17,828 nt of DNA from positions 1-17,828 of the forward strand of contig DASZMX010000035.1 of assembly GCA_035551475.1 (NCBI GenBank), given 5' to 3'. A program made the position numbers and the translations under genes. Shown piece after piece: positions 1 to 7,835 of this stretch. Position 1 is the first letter of the stretch; each line of letters starts with the position of its first letter. Source of the DNA: DASZMX01 sp035551475. GTDB lineage: Bacteria; Verrucomicrobiota; Verrucomicrobiia; Limisphaerales; Palsa-1400. Under the pieces are notes generated by a model, which searched no databases, was not told the DNA's origin, and saw only the letters and a program-made list of their open reading frames with translations.

Positions 1-99
1 TTAGCAACCTACCCATTGATCGTTGTCACCCAAAGTCGACAACCAGCGCCGCCCTCGCCATCAACAATCTGCCGGTTGCCTCAAATCTGAAAAAAAATG

Positions 100-127
100 C
101 CGGCGCGCGAAAAAAGCGCCGGTTTTT
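100..127 (+). terminator. Rho-independent terminator
   Basis: A 7-bp GC-rich stem (CCGGCGC at 100-106 pairing with GCGCCGG at 116-122) encloses an A-rich loop and is followed directly by TTTTT. An eight-A run at 90-97 precedes the stem, so it could also work on the minus strand. It probably ends transcription of a gene lying left of the window and insulates the downstream unit. I see no convincing gene in bases 1-99. Confidence 0.8.
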
Positions 128-153
128 CAACAGCCTGCTAAATACGAGGCAAT

Positions 154-666
154 GTGATTGTTGTAAAAAAAGTAGAAAATAAACTGAAAGAATTAAATAT
201 GATTAATTGCTCCTTAGAAAGAACTCTCAGTCGAATGGATTGCGTCTGGGCAATTCTAGAAACCGAAAGACATGCAATAGAGACAGACTCTTCCGGACTA
301 CCCGCTTGGATTGCCGCCGGGTGCCTGGGTGTCGGCGGGGGCGCGGTTTTACTAGCATCGCTATTACCCAACCTTGCGCCTGCCCTTGGGCCCATCATTC
401 TGTCTACTGTCATCGGTGCTGGAATAGGAAGCGGCGCAGGATTAGTGCTTGGCCCTGCCGGGCTAGCAATTGCCGGGCAGGCAATCGCGGTTCCAACTGC
501 TGCTGTGCTCGGTCTAATAGGGGCATATACGGGTGCCTCGGGCGCCACATGGGGACAACTAGCCATTGCGGCGCCCCTTCTCGCGGCAAAAGTGCTTTGC
601 GGTTTTGGGGTTGCTTGTATTCTGGTTGGCGGAGCTATTCTTGTGTTCCGCTTGTTATTCCGGTAA
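154..666 (+). CDS. Glycine-rich hydrophobic membrane protein
   Basis: I do not recognise a family with confidence. About 45 polar, lysine/glutamate-containing N-terminal residues are followed by roughly 120 residues of almost uninterrupted hydrophobic, Gly/Ala-rich sequence (about residues 48-168). This suggests three to four membrane segments with glycine-zipper-like spacing, and the protein ends in RLLFR. The GTG start at 154 has GAGG at 146-149. An alternative ATG at 199 with GAAAG upstream would remove 15 residues. The stop lies 28 bp before the YaaW-like gene, so the two are probably co-transcribed. Base composition is more AT-rich than the central genes, consistent with transfer. Function is unknown; glycine-zipper membrane proteins include pore-forming and stress proteins, but nothing here decides that. 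Confidence 0.65.
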   Translation: MIVVKKVENKLKELNMINCSLERTLSRMDCVWAILETERHAIETDSSGLPAWIAAGCLGVGGGAVLLASLLPNLAPALGPIILSTVIGAGIGSGAGLVLGPAGLAIAGQAIAVPTAAVLGLIGAYTGASGATWGQLAIAAPLLAAKVLCGFGVACILVGGAILVFRLLFR

Positions 667-694
667 CTCCTGAAATCATCAACGAGGAATTAAT

Positions 695-1480
695 ATGAAA
701 TCAAATATAGCAACAATGGAGCCTGTGAATCTGTTAAAGGATTACGGTCGTTTCGAGCATGCTCAAGGACTCGGAAAAGTACTCGACTACGAACCGGAAA
801 TTAAGACCGGGCGTTTGTCCTTGAAGCTAAACGAGTGGAATTACGAGGAGGCGCACGAAGCAGAGAGAGAGGACTTGGAAAGATGGACTAAGCAGAAGCC
901 TGGTTTTGAAGCTATACTCGAAAAGTTCATCGACGCAGCAACCCCAATTTGGAACAGCGAGTATGACTACCGCAAGGTGCTCCTAGACATTAGAGAGCAT
1001 CTCGATTTGCCTGGCTACCCAACTGAATCGTACGCGGTGATCGAGTCACAGATTCTTGAACAGCTTCTGCGTCGCGTGCTTGAGAGACTACCCCAAATGT
1101 CACAAAAGGAAAAAGAAGCGTTTGAAAACTCCGTCGAGGAGAAATTAGAAAAAGAGGGGAAGGGGCTTGGAGGCCTTTCCGTTGAGCAAGCGCTTTTGGC
1201 GTCGGGCGGAGCAAGCTTCGTCAGTTTTCTGGGCGCTGAGGTAGCGACAGGTATAGTTCTGAGTCATTTAGGTGTCGGCAACAGCATTCTTTTGGCATTG
1301 GGGCTGTATTCGGTTCCGACCATTCTAATAGGTGGCGCTATTTTCGCGCCAATTGCTGCATCGCTTGGCATATACTATGCCGGAGGACATAATTACGCTA
1401 AGACGATTCCATTTGTCGCAATGCTGGCGACACTACGGCAGCAGGAGCTTGTCAAAGCGGGTCTCGAACGAAATCGATAG
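695..1480 (+). CDS. YaaW/UPF0174-like protein
   Basis: A 261-residue protein that resembles E. coli YaaW (UPF0174, related to the ubiquinol-cytochrome c chaperone fold) from memory. The match includes a segment YRKVLLDIREHLDL near residue 92, a helix with IESQILEQLLRR near 116-127, a KEKEAFENSV stretch near 138-147, and a C-terminal YAKTIPFVAMLATLRQ near 234-249. Between them is a Gly/Ala-rich hydrophobic region (about 170-228), likely one or two membrane-inserting hairpins. The N-terminal 80 residues are acidic and probably helical. YaaW function is unknown. The ATG start has GAGGAA at 684-689. It follows the small membrane protein gene by 28 bp; both have long Gly-rich hydrophobic parts, so they may act at the membrane together (inference). 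Confidence 0.65.
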   Translation: MKSNIATMEPVNLLKDYGRFEHAQGLGKVLDYEPEIKTGRLSLKLNEWNYEEAHEAEREDLERWTKQKPGFEAILEKFIDAATPIWNSEYDYRKVLLDIREHLDLPGYPTESYAVIESQILEQLLRRVLERLPQMSQKEKEAFENSVEEKLEKEGKGLGGLSVEQALLASGGASFVSFLGAEVATGIVLSHLGVGNSILLALGLYSVPTILIGGAIFAPIAASLGIYYAGGHNYAKTIPFVAMLATLRQQELVKAGLERNR

Positions 1481-1618
1481 GAAGAGCCGCTGAGGAAACG
1501 AATGCAAACGAAACGATTTTTGATGGATAAAGTGGACGCGAAATCTGGCTGCAACGGGACGGCTTATTTCTATAGTAGGTTCGCCATTATCTGTTTTCGT
1601 GATTTTGGCTAGACGTCC

Positions 1619-2053
1619 TCAAAAAGCGTTGACTGACACCAAGCCTTCGATTTCTTCGATTAAAACGGGCAAATTGGGATAATCAAAACGCATCTTGGGC
1701 GCGGGAATGCGGTTGTGTCTTATATTTGGCCCGACGTGTTTGTGGTGTGGATGGGTCGGGCGCAAGGTTGCGTCGGCGGGGTGAGGTTGCGAATCGTACC
1801 AAAACAGTTTTTCCATTCCATGCCAAACTTCGTAACCATAAGAATCTATGACCACGGGCAATCGTTCAAAAAGGATTCGCTCCCGAACCACCAATCGAAA
1901 ACCGCGCTCAAATTGGAGTTCACCCGCAACCCGCCCCAAGGACGAACCCCGCCGAACCAAGGTGATCGTAGATTGACGTATGGACGTGAATTGTTCCGGC
2001 AGGCTGTAGATAAATAACTCGTAATCCTCAGGCGTCCGAAACGGGTGGCTCAT
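1619..2053 (-). CDS. DUF6516/TumE-like toxin candidate
   Basis: A 144-residue protein resembling the DUF6516 (TumE-like) family as I remember it. It has an acidic/aromatic beta-rich core (ELQFERGFRLVVRERILF near residues 45-62), YGYEVWHGMEKLFWYDSQPHP near 72-92, the conserved THPHHKHVG near 99-107, and a C-terminal LPVLIEEIEGLV helix. TumE proteins are described as toxins of toxin-antitoxin pairs. Whether this subgroup is toxic is not known to me. The start ATG overlaps the stop of the upstream partner gene by 4 nt (ATGA at 2050-2053 on the minus strand), so the two are translationally coupled. No helix-turn-helix antitoxin is present. Composition is AT-richer than the neighbouring housekeeping genes. 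Confidence 0.65.
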   Translation of the reverse strand: MSHPFRTPEDYELFIYSLPEQFTSIRQSTITLVRRGSSLGRVAGELQFERGFRLVVRERILFERLPVVIDSYGYEVWHGMEKLFWYDSQPHPADATLRPTHPHHKHVGPNIRHNRIPAPKMRFDYPNLPVLIEEIEGLVSVNAF

Positions 2054-2319
2054 GCGCTGACATGAATGAGCCCGGCAAGGCTTTCCTTGTCTTGCTGGAT
2101 TCGCTCAATCTGATTGCGATACTCAGCCTGGCGCGTCAGCCATGTTTGGTACACACTGGCCCATTCGCCAAAATCGAGCGCCCACGCGTCGTTTTCCGGC
2201 TCATCGCCGGCTATGAACGCCGGGTAAAAAACTTCGGAGCGAATGCCATATTTGCGCTCGAATCCGAGAAGCTCGGTTTCCAGCGCATGAATGTCCGCCA
2301 GTAATTGTTGAACCGTCAT
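2050..2319 (-). CDS. Small partner of DUF6516 protein (antitoxin candidate)
   Basis: An 89-residue acidic, helical protein beginning MTVQQLLADIHALETELLG, followed by FERKYGIRSEVFY and a tryptophan-rich DFGEWASVYQTWL near residues 53-65. The reading frame is open further upstream to 2415, but I chose the ATG at 2317-2319 because the protein-like sequence begins there. The extra upstream residues look like noncoding translation and would run towards nuoA. No strong ribosome site precedes it. Similar small proteins next to DUF6516 genes are familiar to me from cyanobacteria. As the first gene of an overlapping pair it sits where an antitoxin normally does, but it shows no DNA-binding motif. Function is inferred from position only. 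Confidence 0.6.
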   Translation of the reverse strand: MTVQQLLADIHALETELLGFERKYGIRSEVFYPAFIAGDEPENDAWALDFGEWASVYQTWLTRQAEYRNQIERIQQDKESLAGLIHVSA

Positions 2320-2459
2320 AAATTGCCGTCGAGAAGAAGATGCTCCCGCGCCTGGAAAACACAAGATTTGATTTGTGCCGCGGGTCTGCCAAAAAGATTC
2401 GACATTGCAGCACAAAATCCACCTTGCGCGGCCAGGGGGAGGGCTCTATTTTTCCAGCG

Positions 2460-2846
2460 ATGCAGGATTATCAGTTGATGCAATATGCGCCGGTGGCGAT
2501 TCTGGCTTTGGTGGCCGTGGCGTTTTCGGTGGGCACGTTGGTGGCCTCGGTGGTCTTGGGGAAGACGGGGCGCCGGTCGCGTGTCAAAGATATGGCTTAC
2601 GAATGCGGGATGTTGCCGGTGGGCGAAGGCAGCGCGCGGTTTTCGGTCAAATTTTACCTCGTGGCGATGTTGTTCATCCTCTTCGATATCGAGGTGGTGT
2701 TCCTTTATCCCTGGGCGGTGATTTATCGGCCGATGCTCAAGAGCAATGCGCCGCTGATTCTCGGCTCGATGATTTGTTTTATGGCGATTCTCTTCATTGG
2801 CTATCTGTATGCCTTGAAGAAGGGCGCTTTCGATTGGAAACAGTGA
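2460..2846 (+). CDS. nuoA: NADH-quinone oxidoreductase subunit A
   Basis: Subunit A of the membrane arm of respiratory complex I, which couples NADH oxidation to quinone reduction and proton translocation. The 128-residue length matches the family. There are three membrane helices (about residues 9-33, 63-88, 97-118), the conserved loop YECGMLPVGEG (47-57) and the signature RFSVKFYLVAMLFILFDIE (60-78). The ATG at 2460 was preferred to an upstream in-frame start at 2340, which would add 40 charged residues with no family match. GGGGGAGGG lies about 18 nt upstream, too far to be an ideal ribosome site. It is not followed by nuoB: a phosphohexomutase starts 1 nt after the stop. This is an isolated subunit gene, so the rest of complex I must be elsewhere or absent. 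Confidence 0.93.
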   Translation: MQDYQLMQYAPVAILALVAVAFSVGTLVASVVLGKTGRRSRVKDMAYECGMLPVGEGSARFSVKFYLVAMLFILFDIEVVFLYPWAVIYRPMLKSNAPLILGSMICFMAILFIGYLYALKKGAFDWKQ

Positions 2847-2847
2847 G

Positions 2848-4284
2848 GTGAGTTTGTCCCCGATCAAATTTGGCACGGCTGGCTGGCGCGCGCTCATTGC
2901 GCGTGACTTCACTTTTGCCAATGTCCGGTTCGCGGCGCAAGGAGTCGCCGAATATCTGCAAGGCCAGCTCGCGGACAAAAAGTCCTCGATTTACGGACGC
3001 GCGCCGTTGATTTTCATTGCGTACGACTGCCGGTTTCTCGGGCGTGAATTCGCGCTGGCGGTGGCGGAGGTTTTCACGGCGAACGGCTTGCGGCCGGTGG
3101 TGTTTGATCGTGACACTCCGACGCCCGTTCTGGCGTTTACGATTCGGCAGCGCCAGGCCATTGGCGGAATCAATATCACCGCCAGCCACAATCCGCCGGA
3201 ATATTCGGGCTTCAAATTTTCCACTGCCGACGGCGCCGGCGCGCCTCCGGAAGTGACGCGGCAAATTGAGGCGGCGATTGAGCGCCTCATGGCTGCCAAA
3301 TGGACGTTCAAATCCGTGGTCACCGGGTCGTTCCAGGCCAAGACCGCCGATCCGCGGCCCGCCTACGTCAAACAAATTAAAAAGCTGATCGATTTTTCCG
3401 CGATCAAAAAGGCGCGCCTCAAAATCGCGGTGGACCTGATGCACGGTTGTGGGCGGGGTTATCTGGACGCTTTGCTGGAGGAGGCCGACGCCCGTTTGAC
3501 CGTGTTTCATGCGGATCGCAATCCGCTCTTCGGTGGTTTTCCGCCGGAGCCCAGTTCCGCGCATTTGGCCGACGTGCGGCAGGCCATTAAATCCGGCCGC
3601 GCCAAAGTCGGCCTGGCCACCGATGGCGATGCCGACCGCTTCGGCGTGATGGATGAGACCGGGACGTTTCTGACGCCCAACCAAGTCCTGACCCTGGCGC
3701 TGTATCATCTCGTCAAGAATAGGAAATGGACAGGCGCCGTGGCCCGCACCGTGCCCACCAGCCAGCAAGTGGATGCGCTCGCGCGGCATTTTGGCATTCC
3801 AGTGCGCGAAACACCCGTTGGTTTCAAATACATCGGCGGCTGCATGGAAAAGGAAGCCGTCATCGTGGGGGGCGAGGAATCCGGCGGCCTCAGCGTGAAA
3901 GGCCACGTGCCCGAAAAGGACGGCATTCTCGCGTGCTTGCTAATGGCCGAGCTGATGGCTGTCGAGAAGAAATCGCTCGGCGCCATCCTGAAAGATGTCG
4001 CCCGCATCACCGGCCCGTTTTTCACCGACCGCATTAATTTGCACGTCGCCCCCGCGCAAAAGGACAAGCTCATCGCGCTACTGGGCGCCGGCCCGAAAAA
4101 GATCGGGGCGTTTCCCGTCGAAAAATTCATCACCATCGACGGCTTTAAATTTGTGTTTGCCGACGACGAATGGATTGCGTTTCGCGCCAGCGGGACCGAG
4201 CCGGTTTTTCGTTGTTACATCGAAGCGCATTCCAAGAAGCACTTCGCCGCCCTGCAAGCGGCCGCCCGCGCGCTTCTGCAATAA
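2848..4284 (+). CDS. Phosphoglucomutase/phosphomannomutase family protein
   Basis: A cytoplasmic alpha-D-phosphohexomutase interconverting sugar 1- and 6-phosphates. All four family signatures are visible: the phosphoserine loop TASHNPPEYSGFK with catalytic Ser113, the metal-binding loop DGDADRFG (259-266), the sugar-specificity loop GGEESGG (341-347) and the phosphate-binding RASGTEP (446-452). The 478-residue length is typical. The N-terminal substrate motif reads GTAGWRA instead of the commoner GTDGWRG or GTSGWRG. Overall it resembles cyanobacterial-type phosphoglucomutases more than GlmM. The GTG start lies 1 nt after the nuoA stop, so it is probably co-transcribed and coupled. Whether glucose, mannose or glucosamine phosphate is the true substrate cannot be decided from the sequence. 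Confidence 0.92.
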   Translation: MSLSPIKFGTAGWRALIARDFTFANVRFAAQGVAEYLQGQLADKKSSIYGRAPLIFIAYDCRFLGREFALAVAEVFTANGLRPVVFDRDTPTPVLAFTIRQRQAIGGINITASHNPPEYSGFKFSTADGAGAPPEVTRQIEAAIERLMAAKWTFKSVVTGSFQAKTADPRPAYVKQIKKLIDFSAIKKARLKIAVDLMHGCGRGYLDALLEEADARLTVFHADRNPLFGGFPPEPSSAHLADVRQAIKSGRAKVGLATDGDADRFGVMDETGTFLTPNQVLTLALYHLVKNRKWTGAVARTVPTSQQVDALARHFGIPVRETPVGFKYIGGCMEKEAVIVGGEESGGLSVKGHVPEKDGILACLLMAELMAVEKKSLGAILKDVARITGPFFTDRINLHVAPAQKDKLIALLGAGPKKIGAFPVEKFITIDGFKFVFADDEWIAFRASGTEPVFRCYIEAHSKKHFAALQAAARALLQ

Positions 4285-4308
4285 ATTGGCGGCCTTCGGT
4301 TCGGGCCC

Positions 4309-4357
4309 TCACAAATGTGAAGCCTATTTTCGCTTGCTCGATGCCCGGCGCGCCGGG
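4309..4357. promoter_or_regulatory. Two palindromes upstream of the GH2 gene
   Basis: The 95-bp gap before the GH2 gene contains TCACA-AA-TGTGA (4309-4320) and a perfect 14-bp palindrome CCCGGCGCGCCGGG (4344-4357), centred about 65 and 30 bp before the start codon. They are candidate operator sites. The second is GC-only and may be fortuitous in this GC-rich genome. No clear -35/-10 pair was identified. Confidence 0.3.
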
Positions 4358-4379
4358 ATGATCGCATGCACAAGCGCGT

Positions 4380-7013
4380 ATGAATCTAATTAGCACCCGC
4401 CGTATTTTCTCCATTCTCACCCTGCTTTGCGCTGGCGTGGCCGTTGCGGCGCCCAGCGAACGCGTCTCGCTCGATGCGGATTGGCGTTTTCAGAAGGGCG
4501 ATCCGTCCGACGCCAAAGGCCAGCTTGCCTACGCTAAGATCAAGGATTGGATGCTGCCGTGCGGACGGGAGTTCACCACCAACCAGGATTTGCGCGCCAA
4601 GGAACGCCCGTCCGGCAGCCCGGTCGGTGAGGACATTTCTTATGTCAAAACAGATTTCGATGACACCGCCTGGCGGCGAGTGGAACTGCCGCACGACTGG
4701 GGCGTGGAAGGACCGTTCAAGCAGGAATATTCGGGCGAAACGGCCAAGCTCCCGTGGTGGGGCGTGGCGTGGTATCGCCGGCATTTGAACCTTCCCGCCT
4801 CGGATCAAGGCCGCCAAATCTTTCTGGATGTGGACGGCGCCATGTCCTACGCCACCGTTTGGGTCAATGGCCAATTCGCCGGCGGGTGGCCTTATGGTTA
4901 CGCTTCCTGGCGGATCGATCTGACGCCGTTCGCCAAGTTCGGCGCCGATAATGTCATTGCCATCCGGTTGGATAATCCGCCGGATTCCTCGCGCTGGTAT
5001 CCGGGCGGCGGCATTTATCGCAACGTGTGGCTAGTCAAAAGCGGACCGGTGCGAATCGGGCATTGGGGAACTTACATTACGACGGACCATGACACCGCCA
5101 ACCTCAAGGTGTCCGTGGACAACGCCGGTCCGGCGGACGATCTCACCGTGCGCGCCGAAATCTTCGAATTGACAACGCTCGACGGCGGCTTGCGCACCCG
5201 CCTTGGCCACAAGGTTTCCAGCGCGACCGCCCCGGCCGCCCTCTCCCTGCCGGCGGCGGGATCGGCCGAAGCCTCGCTCTCCATCGTCACGCACCATCCG
5301 CATCTTTGGAGTGTGGAGCATCCCAATCTTTACGCCGCCGTCACCACCCTGGAGCGACATGGCGAAATCCTCGACCGGCAGGAAACGGATTTCGGTTTTC
5401 GCACGATTGAATTCAGCGCCACCAACGGGTTTCTGCTTAATGGCGAGCGCGTGCCGCTCAATGGCGTGTGCGATCATCACGATCTCGGGCCGCTCGGCGC
5501 GGCTATCAATCTGCGCGCGCTGCAACGTCAACTTGAAATTCTGCGCGAGATGGGCTGCAACGCCATTCGCACCTCGCACAATCCGCCCGCGCCCGAGTTG
5601 CTCGACCTGGCCGACCGCATGGGCTTTGTGGTGATGGACGAAATATTTGACACATGGGAGGCCGGCAAAAAGAAGAATGATTACCATCTGATCTTTGCCG
5701 ATTGGCACGAAAAGGATTGGCGCGCCCAGTTGCGCCGCGACCGCAATCATCCGTGCGTCATCCTGTGGAGCATCGGCAACGAAATTCCCGACCAGAACAC
5801 GGCGCGCGGCCCCGTGCTGGCCCGTGAAATGTCGGACATCGCCCACCAGGAAGATCCCACTCGGCCCACCACGTCCGCCTGCAACGAAACCAAATCGGGC
5901 TATAACGATTTTGGCCGCGCCCTCGATGTCTTCGGCTACAACTACAAGCCCTTCGAATATGGCAAGCGCCACGCCGCTTTCCCCAATCAGCCGATCTTCG
6001 GCAGCGAAACGGCTTCCTGCATCAGCTCGCGCGGCGAATATTTTTTCCCCATCAGCAACAACAAGGCGGACGGTGAAGCTGATTTCCAGGTCAATTCTTA
6101 CGACCTGACCGCGCCGCCCTGGGCGACGCCGCCGTCGTGGGAATTCAAGGGTCAAGACGAATTCCCGTATGTCGCGGGCGAATTTGTCTGGACGGGATTT
6201 GATTATCTCGGTGAACCGACGCCGTATGGCGGCGATGCCCATTCCATGCTGACGTTCACCGATCCGGCGGTGCGCGAGCGCATGGCGGCCGAGCTCAAGG
6301 ACACTGGACGCATTCTTGTCCCGTCGCGCAGCTCCTATTTCGGCATCATCGATTTGGACGGATTCAAGAAAGATCGTTTCTACCTCTACCAAGCCCGCTG
6401 GCGTCCGGAGCACAAGATGGCTCATCTCCTGCCGCATTGGAGCTGGCCGGAACGCATGGGGCAGGTTACGCCCGTGCACGTTTACACCTCCGGCGATGAA
6501 GCCGAGCTTTTCCTCAATGGCAAATCGCTCGGGCGGAAACACAAGGGCCAATATGAATATCGCCTGCGCTGGGACGATGTCGTCTATCAGCCCGGCGTCT
6601 TGAAAGTTGTCGCCTATAAAAACGGCAAAGCCTGGGCCACGGACAAGGTGGAAACAGCCGGCCCGGCCGCGCGCCTTGATATGCAAACCGATCATCGCCG
6701 TCTTCACGCCGATGGCCATGATCTTTGCTTCGTCACCGTTCGCGTCACGGATTCTGAGAAGCGCTTCGCGCCGCGCGCGCATGATCGCATCCGGTTTTCG
6801 GTGGAGGGTCCCGGTGAGATTGTCGCCACCGACAACGGTGATCCCACCAATCTGGAAATTTTTTCCAATCATGAGCGCAACGCCTTTAACGGCCTGTGCC
6901 TGGTCATTCTGCGCGCCCAGCCGGGAGCGACGGGCGCCATCAAGTTGCGCGCGGAAGCCGACGGCCTGGCGCCGTCCTCCGTGACGGTGCGCAGCGTGCC
7001 CGCCAATAAATGA
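4380..7013 (+). CDS. Secreted GH2 beta-galactosidase-type glycoside hydrolase
   Basis: An exported glycoside hydrolase family 2 enzyme of 877 residues. A signal peptide (RR then a hydrophobic core, cleavage near AVAA-P, residue 24) is followed by a jelly-roll sugar-binding domain (about 30-222), an Ig-like domain (225-342), the TIM barrel (345-670), a DUF4982-type beta domain (about 675-758) and a C-terminal Ig/GH2 domain (765-872). In the barrel, ILWSIGNE gives the acid/base Glu468 after Asn467, and GSETAS gives the likely nucleophile Glu543. RTSHNPP (397-403) is a conserved substrate-loop motif. The domain order is that of beta-galactosidases acting on plant or algal oligosaccharides; the exact sugar cannot be read. 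No good ribosome site precedes the ATG, which was chosen because it supplies the signal peptide. Confidence 0.92.
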   Translation: MNLISTRRIFSILTLLCAGVAVAAPSERVSLDADWRFQKGDPSDAKGQLAYAKIKDWMLPCGREFTTNQDLRAKERPSGSPVGEDISYVKTDFDDTAWRRVELPHDWGVEGPFKQEYSGETAKLPWWGVAWYRRHLNLPASDQGRQIFLDVDGAMSYATVWVNGQFAGGWPYGYASWRIDLTPFAKFGADNVIAIRLDNPPDSSRWYPGGGIYRNVWLVKSGPVRIGHWGTYITTDHDTANLKVSVDNAGPADDLTVRAEIFELTTLDGGLRTRLGHKVSSATAPAALSLPAAGSAEASLSIVTHHPHLWSVEHPNLYAAVTTLERHGEILDRQETDFGFRTIEFSATNGFLLNGERVPLNGVCDHHDLGPLGAAINLRALQRQLEILREMGCNAIRTSHNPPAPELLDLADRMGFVVMDEIFDTWEAGKKKNDYHLIFADWHEKDWRAQLRRDRNHPCVILWSIGNEIPDQNTARGPVLAREMSDIAHQEDPTRPTTSACNETKSGYNDFGRALDVFGYNYKPFEYGKRHAAFPNQPIFGSETASCISSRGEYFFPISNNKADGEADFQVNSYDLTAPPWATPPSWEFKGQDEFPYVAGEFVWTGFDYLGEPTPYGGDAHSMLTFTDPAVRERMAAELKDTGRILVPSRSSYFGIIDLDGFKKDRFYLYQARWRPEHKMAHLLPHWSWPERMGQVTPVHVYTSGDEAELFLNGKSLGRKHKGQYEYRLRWDDVVYQPGVLKVVAYKNGKAWATDKVETAGPAARLDMQTDHRRLHADGHDLCFVTVRVTDSEKRFAPRAHDRIRFSVEGPGEIVATDNGDPTNLEIFSNHERNAFNGLCLVILRAQPGATGAIKLRAEADGLAPSSVTVRSVPANK

Positions 7014-7040
7014 TGCGCAATTGGCAAGCGGCGTGTAGTC

Positions 7041-7068
7041 CCGAGGAGACGATTTCTTCGATCCTCGG
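7041..7068 (+). promoter_or_regulatory. Inverted repeat before adk
   Basis: CCGAGGA (7041-7047) and TCCTCGG (7062-7068) form a perfect 7-bp stem with a 14-nt loop, ending 2 nt before the ATG chosen for the adenylate kinase. The left arm contains the only Shine-Dalgarno-like GAGGAG nearby (7043-7048). The structure could fold in the leader and affect initiation, or mark the 3' end of the GH2 transcript. No T-run follows, so a classical terminator is unlikely. Confidence 0.35.
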
Positions 7069-7070
7069 AC

Positions 7071-7835
7071 ATGAAGCTGAATCATGATCGCACGGCCTGG
7101 TTAAAGGGCGGAGCGGCGCTGTGCCATACGCCGCCGCGGTGCGTGGAAACCGCTTTTCGTCTCATCCTTTTGGGGGCGCCGGGCGTCGGCAAGGGGACTC
7201 AAGCCGAACTCCTCAGCGACCGCCTTGGCGCCTGCCACCTTTCCACCGGCGACGTATTTCGCGCCGCCAAATGCGCGCCCACGTCCGCGCAAAGCCCCGC
7301 CATGCAAAGCGCCTTTGACGCCATGCGCTGTGGTGATTTGGTCGGCGACGAAATTGTGCTGGCGGTCGTGCGGGAACGCGCGCGCTGCCTGCGTTGTTCC
7401 GGGGGCTTTTTGCTCGACGGCTTTCCGCGCACGGTGGTGCAAGCGGCGGCGTTGGAAAACCTGCTCAATTGGGAGCGCATCCCCTTGACCGGCGTGGTGA
7501 ATTACGAACTGCCGATTGATGTGATTGTGGCGCGCCTGAGCGGGCGCCGCACGTGCGCCAAGTGCAAATCGGTCTTTCACCTGGTCAATCATCCCCCGCA
7601 AAACGACGGTGTCTGCGATCACTGCGCCGGCCCGTTGATCCAGCGCGAAGATGACCGCCCCGAAGCCGTGCGTGTGCGGATGGCGGCATTTCAGAAAAGC
7701 GTCCAACCGTTGGTGGATTTCTATCAACAGCGTGGCCTGCTGTTGAGCGTGCCGGCCGAAGGTTCGCCCGAAGCCATTTTCGAGCGCACGCTCGCCGCGC
7801 TTCATCTTCCCACCAGCGCCCAAGCCGTGGCATGA
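7071..7835 (+). CDS. adk: Adenylate kinase, zinc-finger LID type
   Basis: A cytoplasmic nucleoside monophosphate kinase (ATP + AMP to 2 ADP). The P-loop is GAPGVGKGTQ (residues 35-44); LSTGD (57-61) and GFLLDGFPRT (112-121) are the AMP-site motifs; the LID has Cys162-X2-Cys165 and Cys182-X2-Cys185, a four-cysteine zinc site; QREDDRPE (191-198) follows. At 254 residues it is about 35 longer than usual, with roughly 24 extra N-terminal residues. A GTG at 7143 (Val25) would give a standard N-terminus and is a real alternative start. Its stop overlaps the sigma-factor start by 4 nt, an unusual partner for adk. It may be a second paralogue besides the copy usually found in the ribosomal protein operon; that cannot be seen here. 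Confidence 0.9.
   Translation: MKLNHDRTAWLKGGAALCHTPPRCVETAFRLILLGAPGVGKGTQAELLSDRLGACHLSTGDVFRAAKCAPTSAQSPAMQSAFDAMRCGDLVGDEIVLAVVRERARCLRCSGGFLLDGFPRTVVQAAALENLLNWERIPLTGVVNYELPIDVIVARLSGRRTCAKCKSVFHLVNHPPQNDGVCDHCAGPLIQREDDRPEAVRVRMAAFQKSVQPLVDFYQQRGLLLSVPAEGSPEAIFERTLAALHLPTSAQAVA

Noticed and set aside
1..90. Possible 3' end of a gene entering from the left (frame ending TGA at 88-90)
   Set aside because: The peptide is Pro/Ser/Thr-rich and protein-like in no clear way; another frame is also open. The terminator suggests a gene ends nearby, but its frame cannot be chosen.
2340..2459. 40-residue N-terminal extension of nuoA
   Set aside because: Polar residues with no family counterpart; the family start fits ATG 2460.
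5031..7085. Long antisense frame (684 codons) opposite the GH2 gene
   Set aside because: The plus-strand frame has catalytic motifs and domain order; this one is a shadow.
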